From: Hydrogenophilus thiooxidans
GTDB taxonomy: Bacteria > Pseudomonadota > Gammaproteobacteria > Burkholderiales > Rhodocyclaceae
NCBI RefSeq assembly: GCF_019049855.1
Contig: NZ_JAHLSY010000012.1
Span: 1 to 64,000, forward strand
Direction of reading: 5' to 3'
DNA length: 64,000 nt
The translations under genes and the position numbers were made by a program. Positions 44,713 through 53,661 of this stretch are shown here, piece by piece. Every line of letters begins with the position of its first letter. Positions within the stretch are counted from its first letter, which is position 1. A model generated the notes under the pieces. That model was given only the letters and a program-made list of their open reading frames with translations. It did not search any database and had not been told where the DNA came from.

Positions 44713-45215
44713 AACAGCACCACGGCATGCGCAGCGATTCCTTCCCCCCGCCCCAGCGCGCCCAGTTTTTCGTGCGTTTTCCCTTTGATTTGGATCTGTT
44801 CGGGGAGGCAATCGAGCGCAGCAGCCAGTCGCGCCTTCATCGTCGCGACGTACGGCAGGATTTTCGGGCGTTCGCCGATCACTACCGCGTCGAGATTCGC
44901 GAGCTGCCAACCCGATGCGGCGACCCGGCGCCACGCCTCGGTAAGCAGCATGATGCTGTCTGCGCCTTGCCAGCGCGGATCGTCATCGGGAAAAAGCGCG
45001 CCGATATCGCCCAGCGCCGCAGCGCCCAAAACCGCATCGGTGATCGCATGCGCAAGCACGTCGGCATCTGAATGGCCCTTGAGGCCGAACGGAGCGGGAA
45101 TCACGACCCCGCCGATCACGCACGGCCGCCCTGGCACCAGCGCGTGAACGTCGTACCCGATTCCCACGCGAAAAGGCGGGGTGTGCATGCGTTGGGTTTT
45201 GCGCGCATCACTCAT
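44697..45215 (-). CDS. ispF: 2-C-methyl-D-erythritol 2,4-cyclodiphosphate synthase IspF
   Basis: IspF makes MEcPP in the non-mevalonate isoprenoid pathway. The 172-residue protein shows RVGIGYDVHALVPGRPCVIGGV, with zinc-binding Asp and His, and HSDADVLAHAITDAVLGAAALGDIGALFPDDDP. The KLGALGRGEGIAAHAVVLL end fits the family. Its ATG overlaps the ispD stop by 8 bases, and the pair should be cotranslated. Confidence 0.95.
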   Translation of the reverse strand: MSDARKTQRMHTPPFRVGIGYDVHALVPGRPCVIGGVVIPAPFGLKGHSDADVLAHAITDAVLGAAALGDIGALFPDDDPRWQGADSIMLLTEAWRRVAASGWQLANLDAVVIGERPKILPYVATMKARLAAALDCLPEQIQIKGKTHEKLGALGRGEGIAAHAVVLLWQMP

Positions 45216-45969
45216 CGGTAGACCAACCCTCTTGTAACGACCAAATCGCTTGCGCCAGCTCCAAATCGCCAGGCAACGTCACTTTGAGGTTGCTCCAATG
45301 CCCTTTCACCAAGATGGGCTGCAACCCAAGACGTTCGACCGCGCTCGCTTCGTCGGTGGCATCGGGAAAACGGTCGAGCGCTTGGCGCAAAACGGCCAGA
45401 CGAAAAAGCTGCGGCGTCTGCGCAAGCCAGATGCGCTCACGCGGCACGGTCCGTTCGACGACGGGTAGCCCGTCAGACGACGTGTGTAACGTTGCGACCT
45501 TGACCGTGTCGGTTGCGGGAATTGCGATCAAGCCACCCACATTGCTGTTGCCGACCGATCCGTGGAGATGTTCAATCGTCTCTGTGGTTAGGCACGGGCG
45601 CGCGGCATCATGAACGAGCGCCCAATCGTCGTCGCCAAAGCCTTCGGCATGCGCCACGCGCAGGCCTGCACGAACCGAATGGGCGCGCGTTGTACCGCCC
45701 AGCCGTACGACGCGGAGCCGTTCGGCGACAGCGAACGCTGGAGGTAGCTGGGCAAGGTGGGGGGTAACGAGCGTATCCCAGTATCGATCATCGGGCGCCA
45801 AGACGACGTAACAGCGTTCGATCCAGCCCACGCGCAAGAGGCGTGACAGGGTACGCACAAGGAGCGGAGCACCGGCAAAAGGGAGGTACTGTTTGGGAAG
45901 CGCTGCACCCAACCGCGCGCCAATGCCCGCGGCGGGGATCACAGCGAACGTTCGGGTATGCGTCGTCAC
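45208..45969 (-). CDS. ispD: 2-C-methyl-D-erythritol 4-phosphate cytidylyltransferase IspD
   Basis: IspD attaches CMP to methylerythritol phosphate. The 253-residue protein has the nucleotidyltransferase loop AVIPAAGIGARLGAALPKQYLPFAGAPLL at the N-terminus, VHDAARPCLTTETIE and TDTVKVA in the middle, and ATDEASAVERLG near the end. I chose the GTG at 45969 because the upstream in-frame ATG lies inside the tRNA gene. No clear ribosome binding site precedes it. It lies 30 bases downstream of tRNA-Val on the same strand, with no terminator between. Confidence 0.92.
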   Translation of the reverse strand: MTTHTRTFAVIPAAGIGARLGAALPKQYLPFAGAPLLVRTLSRLLRVGWIERCYVVLAPDDRYWDTLVTPHLAQLPPAFAVAERLRVVRLGGTTRAHSVRAGLRVAHAEGFGDDDWALVHDAARPCLTTETIEHLHGSVGNSNVGGLIAIPATDTVKVATLHTSSDGLPVVERTVPRERIWLAQTPQLFRLAVLRQALDRFPDATDEASAVERLGLQPILVKGHWSNLKVTLPGDLELAQAIWSLQEGWSTDE

Positions 45970-45999
45970 AACGATTGGGCACAGGTCAAGCGGTGCGGG

Positions 46000-46075
46000 T
46001 GGTGGGTGCTGACGGACTCGAACCGCCGACATTCGCCTTGTAAGGGCGACGCTCTACCAGCTGAGCTAAGCACCC
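46000..46075 (-). tRNA. tRNA-Val (anticodon UAC)
   Basis: The minus strand folds as a full cloverleaf. The acceptor arm pairs GGGTGCT with AGCACCC and is followed by discriminator A and an encoded CCA. The D arm is TAGCTCAGCTGGTAGAGC. The anticodon loop CTTACAA is closed by a CGCC/GGCG stem, and the T arm contains GGTTCGAGTCC. Anticodon TAC reads valine codons. It lies between lon and ispD. Confidence 0.97.
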
Positions 46076-46083
46076 GCCGAAAG

Positions 46084-46096
46084 CCCGCTATTATAC
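46084..46096 (-). promoter_or_regulatory. tRNA-Val promoter -10 with GC-rich discriminator
   Basis: On the minus strand a perfect TATAAT (46091-46096) is followed by AGCGGGC, a GC-rich discriminator typical of stringently controlled stable-RNA promoters. The predicted start, near 46084, is about nine bases before the mature tRNA. The -35 region lies inside the 3' end of lon and is weak. Lon stops two bases upstream of the hexamer, and no separate lon terminator is visible. Confidence 0.6.
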
Positions 46097-46097
46097 C

Positions 46098-48539
46098 TTA
46101 GTGTTTCAAATTTTTGCGAGCACCTCGCTTGCCTTCGTTCCCGCTGGTCAAGACCGCAGAAGACTCTACCACTTTGGCTGTCAGAGGCTCTTCGACTTTG
46201 AGCAGCGGCTCCGGTTTGCGTTCGAGCGCCGCCTCCAAGACCTGCTCGATCCAGCGCACCGGTTGGATTTCCAGCGCATTCTTCACGTTGTCCGGAATTT
46301 CCGCCAAGTCCTTGACGTTCTCTTCTGGGATCAGGACCTTGCGGATACCACCGCGGACTGCCGCGAGCAGTTTCTCTTTGAGACCACCGATTGCCAAGAC
46401 CTCACCGCGCAGCGTGATTTCACCGGTCATTGCGACATCGCACCGCACTGGAATTCCCGTGAGCGATGAGACGAGCGCCGTCGTGATCGCAATCCCGGCC
46501 GACGGGCCGTCTTTGGGGATCGCCCCTTCCGGCATGTGGACGTGCACGTCGGTTTTTTCGTAGAAATCCGGCGCAATGCCCCACGCTTCGGCCCGTTTGC
46601 GGACGACGGTAAGCGCCGCTTTGATCGACTCCTGCATCACCTCGCCCAGTTTGCCGGTGGTGATCACTTTGCCTTTGCCCGGAAGCGTCACCGCCTCTAC
46701 CGTCAGGAGTTCGCCACCGACTTCGGTCCAGGCCAACCCGGTCACTTGGCCCACCTGATTCTCTTTTTCAGCGACTCCGAAGGTGTAGCGACGCACCCCT
46801 AGGTATTTCGCAAGGTCTTCCGGACCCACGGTCACTGGCGCTTTGAGCGCTTTGGTGAGGATCCCTTTTACCACTTTCCGGCAGATCTTCGAAATTTCGC
46901 GCTCGAGATTGCGCACCCCGGCTTCGCGGGTGTAATAGCGAACGATGTCGCGAATCGCTTCCGTGGTAACCACGAGTTCCCGCTTTTTCAAGCCGTTCGC
47001 TTTCATCTGCTTTGGTAGCAGGTAGCGTTCGGCGATCGCGATCTTCTCGTCTTCGGTGTAGCCCGAAAGCCGGATCACCTCCATTCGGTCGAGGAGCGGT
47101 GCCGGAATGTTCAAGGTGTTCGCGGTGGCGACGAACATCACCTCCGAAAGGTCGAAGTCGAGCTCGACGTAATGGTCCTGGAACGCGTGGTTCTGTTCGG
47201 GGTCGAGGACTTCGAGGAGCGCCGAGCTGGGATCGCCGCGAAAATCCATCCCGATCTTGTCGACTTCGTCCAAAAGGAAGAGCGGGTTTTTCACGCCGAC
47301 TTTGATCAGGTTTTGGATGATGCGCCCCGGCAGCGCACCGATGTAGGTGCGGCGGTGACCGCGGATCTCGGCCTCATCGCGCACACCACCCAGTGCCATC
47401 CGCACGAATTTTCGTCCCGTGGCCCGCGCGATCGATTGCCCAAGCGACGTCTTCCCCACCCCCGGGGGGCCGACGAGGCAGAGAATCGGCGACTTGACGA
47501 CGTCGACCCGCTTTTGCACCGCCAGGTACTCGAGGATCCGTTCTTTGACCTTCTCCAGCCCGTAGTGGTCTTCGTCGAGGACTTTTTCCGCTTTCTTGAG
47601 GTCGAGCGCCACTTTGGTGCGCTTCGCCCACGGCAATTGCACCAGGGTATCGAGGTAGTTGCGCACCACGGTCGCTTCAGCCGACATCGGCTGCATCAGG
47701 CGCAGTTTCTTGAGCTCAGAGAGCGCCTTCTCTTCGGCCTCTTTCGGCATGCCTGCGGCTTTGATTTTCTTTTCGAGTTCGTCGAGTTCCGCCTGTTCGT
47801 CGGCTTCGCCCAGCTCTTTCTGGATTGCTTTGACCTGTTCGTTGAGGTAGAAGTCTCGCTGGTTCTTTTCCAACTGCCGCTTCACCCGTTGGCGAATCCG
47901 CCGCTCGGTCTCCAGGATGTCGAGTTCGCCTTCGACCAACGCGAGCAGTCGCTCAAGCCGCTGTGCCAAGTCGTCGATCTCGAGGATCTCTTGTTTCTTT
48001 TCCAGCTTGACGCCCAAGTGCGCCGCAATCGCGAAGGTGAGCGCTTCAGTCTCTTCGATCTGGCTCACCGAATTGATCAGCTCTTGCGGCAGTTTGTTGT
48101 TGAGTTTCGCATATTCGGTGAAAGCGGAGAGCAGCGCGCGGCGCAGCGCGGGGATCTCACTGTGGGTTTCGTTGGTGGTCACGAGCGGCTCGATCCGTGC
48201 CAACAATACTGCTTCGCTGTCTTCGAGATGAACGAGACGCACGCGCGATTTGCCTTCGATCAGCACCTTCACCGTACCGTCGGGCAATTTCATCATTTGC
48301 ATGATCTGGCCCAGACAGCCCACACGGTAGAGGTCGTCGAGCGAGGGATTTTCATGTTCTGGCTCTTTCTGAGCGACGAGCACGATTTGCCCGCCTTCCT
48401 CCATCGCCAGCTCGAGCGCTTTGATCGACTTGGGTCGGCCGACGAAGAGCGGGATCACCATCTCCGGATAGACGACTACGTCGCGTAGCGCCAACACCGG
48501 ATAGTGCTCGATCTGCTCGATCATCGTTTTTTCGCTCAT
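46098..48539 (-). CDS. lon: ATP-dependent protease Lon
   Basis: Lon degrades misfolded and regulatory proteins. The 813-residue protein has the N-terminal substrate domain (HYPVLALRDVVVYPEMVIPLFVG), an AAA+ module with Walker A LVGPPGVGKTSLGQSIAR near residue 360, and a C-terminal Ser-Lys protease with DGPSAGIAITTALVSSL near 680 and the catalytic Lys further on in GGLKEKLLAA. AGAAGGA precedes the ATG at 48539. It follows tig-clpP-clpX but is separated by a strong terminator and has its own heat-shock-like promoter. Confidence 0.97.
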   Translation of the reverse strand: MSEKTMIEQIEHYPVLALRDVVVYPEMVIPLFVGRPKSIKALELAMEEGGQIVLVAQKEPEHENPSLDDLYRVGCLGQIMQMMKLPDGTVKVLIEGKSRVRLVHLEDSEAVLLARIEPLVTTNETHSEIPALRRALLSAFTEYAKLNNKLPQELINSVSQIEETEALTFAIAAHLGVKLEKKQEILEIDDLAQRLERLLALVEGELDILETERRIRQRVKRQLEKNQRDFYLNEQVKAIQKELGEADEQAELDELEKKIKAAGMPKEAEEKALSELKKLRLMQPMSAEATVVRNYLDTLVQLPWAKRTKVALDLKKAEKVLDEDHYGLEKVKERILEYLAVQKRVDVVKSPILCLVGPPGVGKTSLGQSIARATGRKFVRMALGGVRDEAEIRGHRRTYIGALPGRIIQNLIKVGVKNPLFLLDEVDKIGMDFRGDPSSALLEVLDPEQNHAFQDHYVELDFDLSEVMFVATANTLNIPAPLLDRMEVIRLSGYTEDEKIAIAERYLLPKQMKANGLKKRELVVTTEAIRDIVRYYTREAGVRNLEREISKICRKVVKGILTKALKAPVTVGPEDLAKYLGVRRYTFGVAEKENQVGQVTGLAWTEVGGELLTVEAVTLPGKGKVITTGKLGEVMQESIKAALTVVRKRAEAWGIAPDFYEKTDVHVHMPEGAIPKDGPSAGIAITTALVSSLTGIPVRCDVAMTGEITLRGEVLAIGGLKEKLLAAVRGGIRKVLIPEENVKDLAEIPDNVKNALEIQPVRWIEQVLEAALERKPEPLLKVEEPLTAKVVESSAVLTSGNEGKRGARKNLKH

Positions 48540-48576
48540 GGTGGATTCCTTCTCATCTGTGGGTTCGATACCCGTT

Positions 48577-48606
48577 ATCTTGGGGGTCTGGTTGTCTGAA
48601 TTCAAG
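48577..48606 (-). promoter_or_regulatory. Sigma-32-like heat-shock promoter of lon
   Basis: On the minus strand CTTGAA (48601-48606) and CCCCCAAGAT (48577-48586) are separated by 14 bases. This fits the sigma-32 pattern CTTGAA-N(11-16)-CCCCATNT with one or two mismatches. It lies 38 bp upstream of the lon start and just downstream of the clpX terminator. E. coli lon is a known sigma-32 target. Confidence 0.55.
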
Positions 48607-48631
48607 TCGCCCGAAAAGGTTCCGTCGAGGT

Positions 48632-48668
48632 GTAAAAAGCCCGGGAGCGGCAAGACGCTCTCGGGCTT
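48632..48668 (-). terminator. Rho-independent terminator after clpX
   Basis: A 13-bp stem (48637-48649 with 48656-48668, one G-U pair, 6-base loop) is followed on the minus strand by TTTTTACA. It should end the tig-clpP-clpX transcript and separate it from lon. Confidence 0.88.
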
Positions 48669-48712
48669 CCATCCGCTTGTCAGCCGGAGGGTAGAGCAGC
48701 CGCTTTGCCCTC

Positions 48713-49975
48713 TTACGCTGCGTCACGGGGAATTCGTTTGGGCGGAGCGCCTTCCTGCACCACCGCTTCGTCGATCACGATCTGTGCAATGCCGGTGCGC
48801 GATGGCAATTCGTACATTTCGTCCAACAGCAACGTTTCGAGGATGGAGCGCAGACCACGCGCGCCAGTCTTTCGTTCGATCGCCCGCTGCGCAATCGCGC
48901 GAATCGCCCCTTCGGTGAATTCGAGTTCAACCCCTTCCATCGCGAAAAGCGCTTGAAACTGTTTCACCAGTGCATTCTTGGGCTCGACCAGAATGCGCAT
49001 CAACGCTGCTTCGTCGAGCTCTTGGAGTGGGACGATCACCGGCAGGCGCCCGATCAATTCCGGGATCAACCCAAAGCGAACCAGGTCTTCGGGTTCGACC
49101 AGCCGCAGCAGTTCATCGCGTTTTTGCCGCTCGCGACTCTTGACTTCAGCGCCAAAACCAATACCGCCTGCTTGCGTGCGCCGCTCGATGATTTTTTCTA
49201 ACCCCTCGAACGCGCCACCACAAATAAAGAGGATATTGGTGGTATCGACCTGGATCATCTCACCGTGGGGGTTTTTCCGCCCCCCTTGTGGCGGAACGTT
49301 CGCGACCGTTCCTTCGATGATCTTGAGCAGCGCTTGCTGCACCCCTTCACCCGAAACATCGCGGGTGATCGATGGGTTTTCCGATTTGCGGGCGATTTTG
49401 TCGATTTCGTCGATGAAGATGATGCCACGCTGCGCGCGCGCAACATCCATGTCACACGTTTGCAACAAGCGCAACAGGATGTTTTCGACGTCTTCACCGA
49501 CATAGCCAGCCTCGGTAAGCGTCGTGGCATCCGCGATCGCAAACGGGACGTCGAGTTTGCGCGCAAGCGTTTGCGCCAGCAACGTTTTGCCCGATCCGGT
49601 TGGGCCGATCAGCAAAATGTTGCTCTTTTGGATCTCGACCTCACTGCCTTGACTTTGGCTCCGAAGCCGCTTGTAGTGGTTGTAGACGGCCACGGACAAG
49701 ACTTTTTTGGCGTAATCCTGCCCGATCACGTATTGATCGAGGTACGCCACCAGTTCGGCAGGAGTCGGCAGCTTTTGTTGCGCGAACGGCACCGTTTCTG
49801 CGTCGCTGCCCAGTTCGCGTTGGCCCAATTCGTCATCCAAAATCGCCTGATAGGCGTCTTGAACACAGTAGTTGCAAATGTAGAGACCGCTTGGCCCAGC
49901 CAAAAGGTGATCGACCTCCTCTTGGCTGCGGCCGCAGAACGAACATTTGAGGTCGCGGTTTCGAGAACGCGCCAT
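48713..49975 (-). CDS. clpX: ATP-dependent Clp protease ATP-binding subunit ClpX
   Basis: ClpX is the AAA+ unfoldase of ClpXP. The 420-residue protein starts with the four-cysteine zinc finger (CSFCGRSQ to YICNYC, about residues 11-36). The AAA+ core has [29 protein letters not shown] and the pore loop GYVGED, and the C-terminal [10 protein letters not shown] follows. AGGAG precedes the ATG, three bases after the clpP stop. It is cotranscribed with clpP and tig and ended by the terminator at 48632-48668. Confidence 0.97.
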   Translation of the reverse strand: MARSRNRDLKCSFCGRSQEEVDHLLAGPSGLYICNYCVQDAYQAILDDELGQRELGSDAETVPFAQQKLPTPAELVAYLDQYVIGQDYAKKVLSVAVYNHYKRLRSQSQGSEVEIQKSNILLIGPTGSGKTLLAQTLARKLDVPFAIADATTLTEAGYVGEDVENILLRLLQTCDMDVARAQRGIIFIDEIDKIARKSENPSITRDVSGEGVQQALLKIIEGTVANVPPQGGRKNPHGEMIQVDTTNILFICGGAFEGLEKIIERRTQAGGIGFGAEVKSRERQKRDELLRLVEPEDLVRFGLIPELIGRLPVIVPLQELDEAALMRILVEPKNALVKQFQALFAMEGVELEFTEGAIRAIAQRAIERKTGARGLRSILETLLLDEMYELPSRTGIAQIVIDEAVVQEGAPPKRIPRDAA

Positions 49976-49978
49976 CGC

Positions 49979-50602
49979 TTACTCCTCACCGCGACGGGTG
50001 AGCACCTTGTCTGCCAACCCGTACTGCACCGCTTCTTCGGCCGACATGAAGTTGTCCCGCTCGGTGTCTCGTTCGATCTTTTTGATGCTCTGCCCGGTGT
50101 GATAAGCAAGGAGTTCATTCAACCGCGCTTTGAGCTTGAGGATTTCACGGGCGTGGATTTCGATGTCGGTGGCTTGCCCTTGAACCCCACCCAACGGCTG
50201 GTGGATCATCACACGGGCGTTGGGCAGCACGAAGCGTTTCCCTTTGGCGCCAGCCGCTAGGAGAAATGCCCCCATGCTTGCGGCCTGACCGATACAGAGG
50301 GTGGAGACGTCGGGTTTGATGAACTGCATGGTGTCGTAGATCGCCATCCCCGCCGTCACCGAACCTCCGGGGGAGTTGATGTAGAAGTGGATATCCTTGT
50401 CGGGGTTTTCGGACTCCAGGAAAAGCAGCTGCGCAACAACCAGGTTCGCAACCGCATCGTTTACGGGCCCCACCAGGAACACCACCCGCTCTTTGAGGAG
50501 ACGCGAGTAGATGTCGTAGGCCCGTTCGCCCCGACCACTTTGTTCGATCACCATGGGCACCAGGCCCAGGTTATAGAGATCCAATCCCAGAGGTTCGCTC
50601 AT
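49979..50602 (-). CDS. clpP: ATP-dependent Clp protease proteolytic subunit ClpP
   Basis: ClpP is the serine peptidase barrel of ClpXP and ClpAP. The product of 207 residues has the catalytic Ser in [14 protein letters not shown] (about residue 106), His in [12 protein letters not shown], and the Asp further on. The oligomerisation segment [26 protein letters not shown] is present. It lies between tig (24 bp) and clpX (3 bp). Confidence 0.97.
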   Translation of the reverse strand: MSEPLGLDLYNLGLVPMVIEQSGRGERAYDIYSRLLKERVVFLVGPVNDAVANLVVAQLLFLESENPDKDIHFYINSPGGSVTAGMAIYDTMQFIKPDVSTLCIGQAASMGAFLLAAGAKGKRFVLPNARVMIHQPLGGVQGQATDIEIHAREILKLKARLNELLAYHTGQSIKKIERDTERDNFMSAEEAVQYGLADKVLTRRGEE

Positions 50603-50626
50603 ACCGGTTCACTTTCCTTTCGTTGT

Positions 50627-51988
50627 TCAAGCGGCGACGTTGGGGTTCATGAACGATTCGAAATCGCGCGGTTCCTCTTTCACCGTCATCCGCTCGAGCG
50701 CCCACCCGACGACGTTGTTTTCGATCACCACCGCTTCGGCGTTACCCAGGCGCTGCGGATTTTCATAGTACCACTTCACGAGCGCCTGTGGGTCGTCGTA
50801 GTTTTGCGCCATCTCTTCGATGAGCGCGCGCACCTGCTCCGGTTTCGCAACGAGTTCGAACTGTTTGACGATCTCCGCAATCAGTAGGCCAAGACGCACA
50901 CGTCGCTGCGCTTCTTCTTCGAACCACTTGGGATCGACGGGGAGGTTATCCACCTTCATCCCGCGCATTTGAAGGTCGCGCTTCGCGTTTTCGGCCAACG
51001 TTTGGGCTTCGCTTGCCACCAAACTTTGCGGGACGGGGAAATCGTGTTTCGCCAACAGGTGGTCGAACACTTGACGCTTGACCTCGCTGTCGATACGCGC
51101 TTTGACCTCCCGCTCGAGGCTCGCGCGAATCTCGTCGCGCATTTTTGCGACGTCACCGTCTTCGATTCCGAGCGATTTCGCGAACTCGGCGTCCACTTCG
51201 GGCAACTGCGGCGCTTCGACTTTCTTCACGGTCAGTTCGAATTGCGCCGTCTTGCCAGCCAAGTTTTCGGCGCCATAATTTTCTGGGAAGGTGACGTCGA
51301 ACGTCTTTTTTTCACCCGCTTTGAGACCGACTGGTGCGGTATCGAATTCGGGCAGCAGGCGGCTTTCGCCGATCACGTAAACGTAGTCGGTTGCGCTGCC
51401 CCCTTCGAAGGGTTCCCCGTCGAGCGTACCGACGAAATCGACAGTGACGCGATCCCCTTTTTCGGCGGGCCGATCCACTTCGACAAACGTCGCGCGTTGT
51501 TTGCGCAGCACCTCGATCGTGCGCTCGACCGCGGCATCATCGACTGTGACCACCGGCTTGACGACTTCGACCTCTTTGAGATCGACGATCTCGATTTCGG
51601 GGTAGATTTCGAACGCGGCTTCGACGACGAATTCCCCTTCCGCAGCGGGTTCATCACCCACTGGATCGATTCGATAGCCACCCGCTACCCGGTATTCGCC
51701 TTGCTGGATCGCTTCGGTGAGCGCCTTTTCGATCGCTTTGGAGAGCGCCTCCGAACGGGCTTCGCTGCCATACATCCGCTCGACGAGTTTGAGCGGCACC
51801 TTCCCGGGGCGAAAACCCGGCATTTTCACACTGCGCGCATACTGTTTGATGAGTCGCTGCGTTTCGTTCGCGATCTGTTCAGCCGGAATGCGAAGCGTCA
51901 CTTTCCGTTCCAACGGGTTCGCTGCCTCTTCCGCCGCAGGGGCCGCTTCCGTGTTCGGTTCCAAGTTCTGAACGTTTTGGTCTTCCAT
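50627..51988 (-). CDS. tig: Trigger factor (ribosome-associated chaperone)
   Basis: Trigger factor binds the ribosome exit tunnel and helps nascent chains fold. The 453-residue protein has the ribosome-binding N-domain with the SVKMPGFRPGKVPLKLVERMYG signature near residue 55 (GFRPGK in the loop). A PPIase domain lies at about residues 160-250 (GDRVTVDFVGTLDGEPFEGG) and a long helical C-domain follows. An acidic, Asn/Ala-rich extension of about 25 residues precedes the usual start. AAGGAAAAACGG precedes the ATG. It is the first gene of the tig-clpP-clpX operon. Confidence 0.95.
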   Translation of the reverse strand: MEDQNVQNLEPNTEAAPAAEEAANPLERKVTLRIPAEQIANETQRLIKQYARSVKMPGFRPGKVPLKLVERMYGSEARSEALSKAIEKALTEAIQQGEYRVAGGYRIDPVGDEPAAEGEFVVEAAFEIYPEIEIVDLKEVEVVKPVVTVDDAAVERTIEVLRKQRATFVEVDRPAEKGDRVTVDFVGTLDGEPFEGGSATDYVYVIGESRLLPEFDTAPVGLKAGEKKTFDVTFPENYGAENLAGKTAQFELTVKKVEAPQLPEVDAEFAKSLGIEDGDVAKMRDEIRASLEREVKARIDSEVKRQVFDHLLAKHDFPVPQSLVASEAQTLAENAKRDLQMRGMKVDNLPVDPKWFEEEAQRRVRLGLLIAEIVKQFELVAKPEQVRALIEEMAQNYDDPQALVKWYYENPQRLGNAEAVVIENNVVGWALERMTVKEEPRDFESFMNPNVAA

Positions 51989-51998
51989 CCGTTTTTCC

Positions 51999-52041
51999 TT
52001 GCTTTGCGGTATGCTAAGCGAATAATTTTAGCATAAGGAAA
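51999..52041. promoter_or_regulatory. tig/nnr divergent promoter region with inverted repeat
   Basis: The 53-bp gap holds TATGCTAA (52010-52017) and TTAGCATA (52028-52035), an 8-bp perfect inverted repeat with a 10-base spacer. For nnr, TTGCTT (51999-52004) and AATAAT (52021-52026) are spaced by 16 and followed by an AAGGA ribosome site. For tig, the minus strand offers TAAAAT (52025-52030) without a good -35. The repeat overlaps both, so a shared regulator is possible. Confidence 0.4.
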
Positions 52042-53661
52042 ATGGCGAAAGTGACGGTGAAACGAGAAGCACGGTTGTTGCTGACGGTGAACGCGATTCG
52101 GGCGCTCGAAGCGCGTTTTCTGCCGCACATTCCATTGATGCAACGGGCTGGCGCGGCGCTCGCGAACCACTTGCGCCGGTGGGCCGAACAGGGTCATCGC
52201 ATCGTCTTGCTTTGCGGCCCGGGCAATAATGGCGGTGACGGACTCGTTGCCGCTACGCGCTTGCACGAGCTTGGGTTTTCCGTGACGGTCGTTGCGCAAG
52301 AACCGTCCGAACGTCGCTCGCCGGAAGCGCGTGCGGCGTGGCACGAGTGGCGTGCTTGCGGCGGGGAGACGTGCAACACACCGCCACAAGTCGCAGCCGA
52401 CCGCCCACCGGTAATCGTCGATGCACTCTTTGGCATCGGCCTGACACGACCGATCGCCAACCCATACCGGGAGTGGATTCATTGGGCGAATTGCCAAGCA
52501 GCGCTTCGAGTTGCAGTCGATGTGCCAAGCGGGCTGGACGCCGATACGGGCGCCTGCCTGGGGGATGCCGTTTTTGAAGCCCACGAGACCGTGACCTTTC
52601 TTGCCGACAAACCGGGGCTTCATACCCACGACGGGCCAGACGTTGCCGGAGCGGTTACCGTTTTCCATTTGGGTCTCGATGACGAGATCGCCGCACAATG
52701 TAGCCAACAACAGCATGCCTTGTTCGCGTACGACGAATCCTGGGGCGAAACCGGTTCGTCGGCGCCGGCAAGTGCCGGAATCCTTCTTGACCGTACCCTT
52801 TTTTCCCCATGGTTGACCCCACGGAAACGCAATGTCCATAAAGGCTGTTTCGGCCACGCGGTGATCATCGGGGGCGCCGCCGGCATGCGTGGCGCGCTTC
52901 ACCTTGCGGCGCGCAGCGCCCTCTACTTGGGTTCGGGCAAAGTCTCCGCGATCACTCTGGCAAAGGACGCGGCGCGTTTCGACCCGACCCTACCCGAGGT
53001 GATGTGGCCCACGGCACTGCCCCAAGATGCCACTGCCGTCGCGATTGGCCCCGGACTGGGGCAAACGAGTGATGCCGTTCGCTGGCTCGAGCAGGCGGTA
53101 GCGCTCGCAACTCCCCTTGTGATCGATGCCGATGGGTTGAACCTTTTGGCGCAGCACACGGCGCTTCAACACGCCGTGGACGGAAGAGGCGCCCCCACGG
53201 TGCTCACACCGCACCCTGGCGAGGCGGCACGGCTCTTGCAGAAGCCGCCGCACGAGATTCAGAAAAACCGAATCGCCGCGGCCGTAGCGATCGCGCACCG
53301 CTACCAAAGTGTCGTGATCCTCAAAGGGTGTGGGAGCGTCATTGCGACACCGCACGGGCACTGGGCGATCAACCCCACAGGGCACGGTGGAATGGCAAGC
53401 GGCGGGATGGGAGACACCCTCACCGGAATTCTCGCAGCGCTACTTGCGCAAGGCTGGCCGAGCGTTGCGGCTGCTGCGTGTGCGGCGTACCTCCATGGCA
53501 GCGCGGCAGAGGCCGAAGCGCAAGCAGAGATTGGCCCCGTTGGTCTTACCGCGAGCGAAACGGCGGCGGCCACCAGACGGCTCTTCAACCGCTGGATTGC
53601 TGATGGTGCGCCCAGAGCGCAACCAGTTCGGCCACTTTGCGACACCCCATCTTTTCCATGA
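52042..53661 (+). CDS. nnr: Bifunctional NAD(P)H-hydrate epimerase / ADP-dependent dehydratase
   Basis: Nnr repairs hydrated NADH and NADPH. The 539-residue protein has the YjeF-N epimerase domain (about residues 15-215) with LCGPGNNGGDGLVAATRLHE and IVDALFGIGLTRP. The C-terminal ribokinase-like dehydratase domain has VIDADGLNLLA, TVLTPHPGEAARLL and GHGGMASGGMGDTLTGILAALL. The C-terminus runs about 20 residues beyond the usual end (ADGAPRAQPVRPLCDTPSFP), and these codons overlap the response regulator gene on the other strand by 77 bp. AAGGA precedes the ATG. Confidence 0.93.
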   Translation: MAKVTVKREARLLLTVNAIRALEARFLPHIPLMQRAGAALANHLRRWAEQGHRIVLLCGPGNNGGDGLVAATRLHELGFSVTVVAQEPSERRSPEARAAWHEWRACGGETCNTPPQVAADRPPVIVDALFGIGLTRPIANPYREWIHWANCQAALRVAVDVPSGLDADTGACLGDAVFEAHETVTFLADKPGLHTHDGPDVAGAVTVFHLGLDDEIAAQCSQQQHALFAYDESWGETGSSAPASAGILLDRTLFSPWLTPRKRNVHKGCFGHAVIIGGAAGMRGALHLAARSALYLGSGKVSAITLAKDAARFDPTLPEVMWPTALPQDATAVAIGPGLGQTSDAVRWLEQAVALATPLVIDADGLNLLAQHTALQHAVDGRGAPTVLTPHPGEAARLLQKPPHEIQKNRIAAAVAIAHRYQSVVILKGCGSVIATPHGHWAINPTGHGGMASGGMGDTLTGILAALLAQGWPSVAAAACAAYLHGSAAEAEAQAEIGPVGLTASETAAATRRLFNRWIADGAPRAQPVRPLCDTPSFP

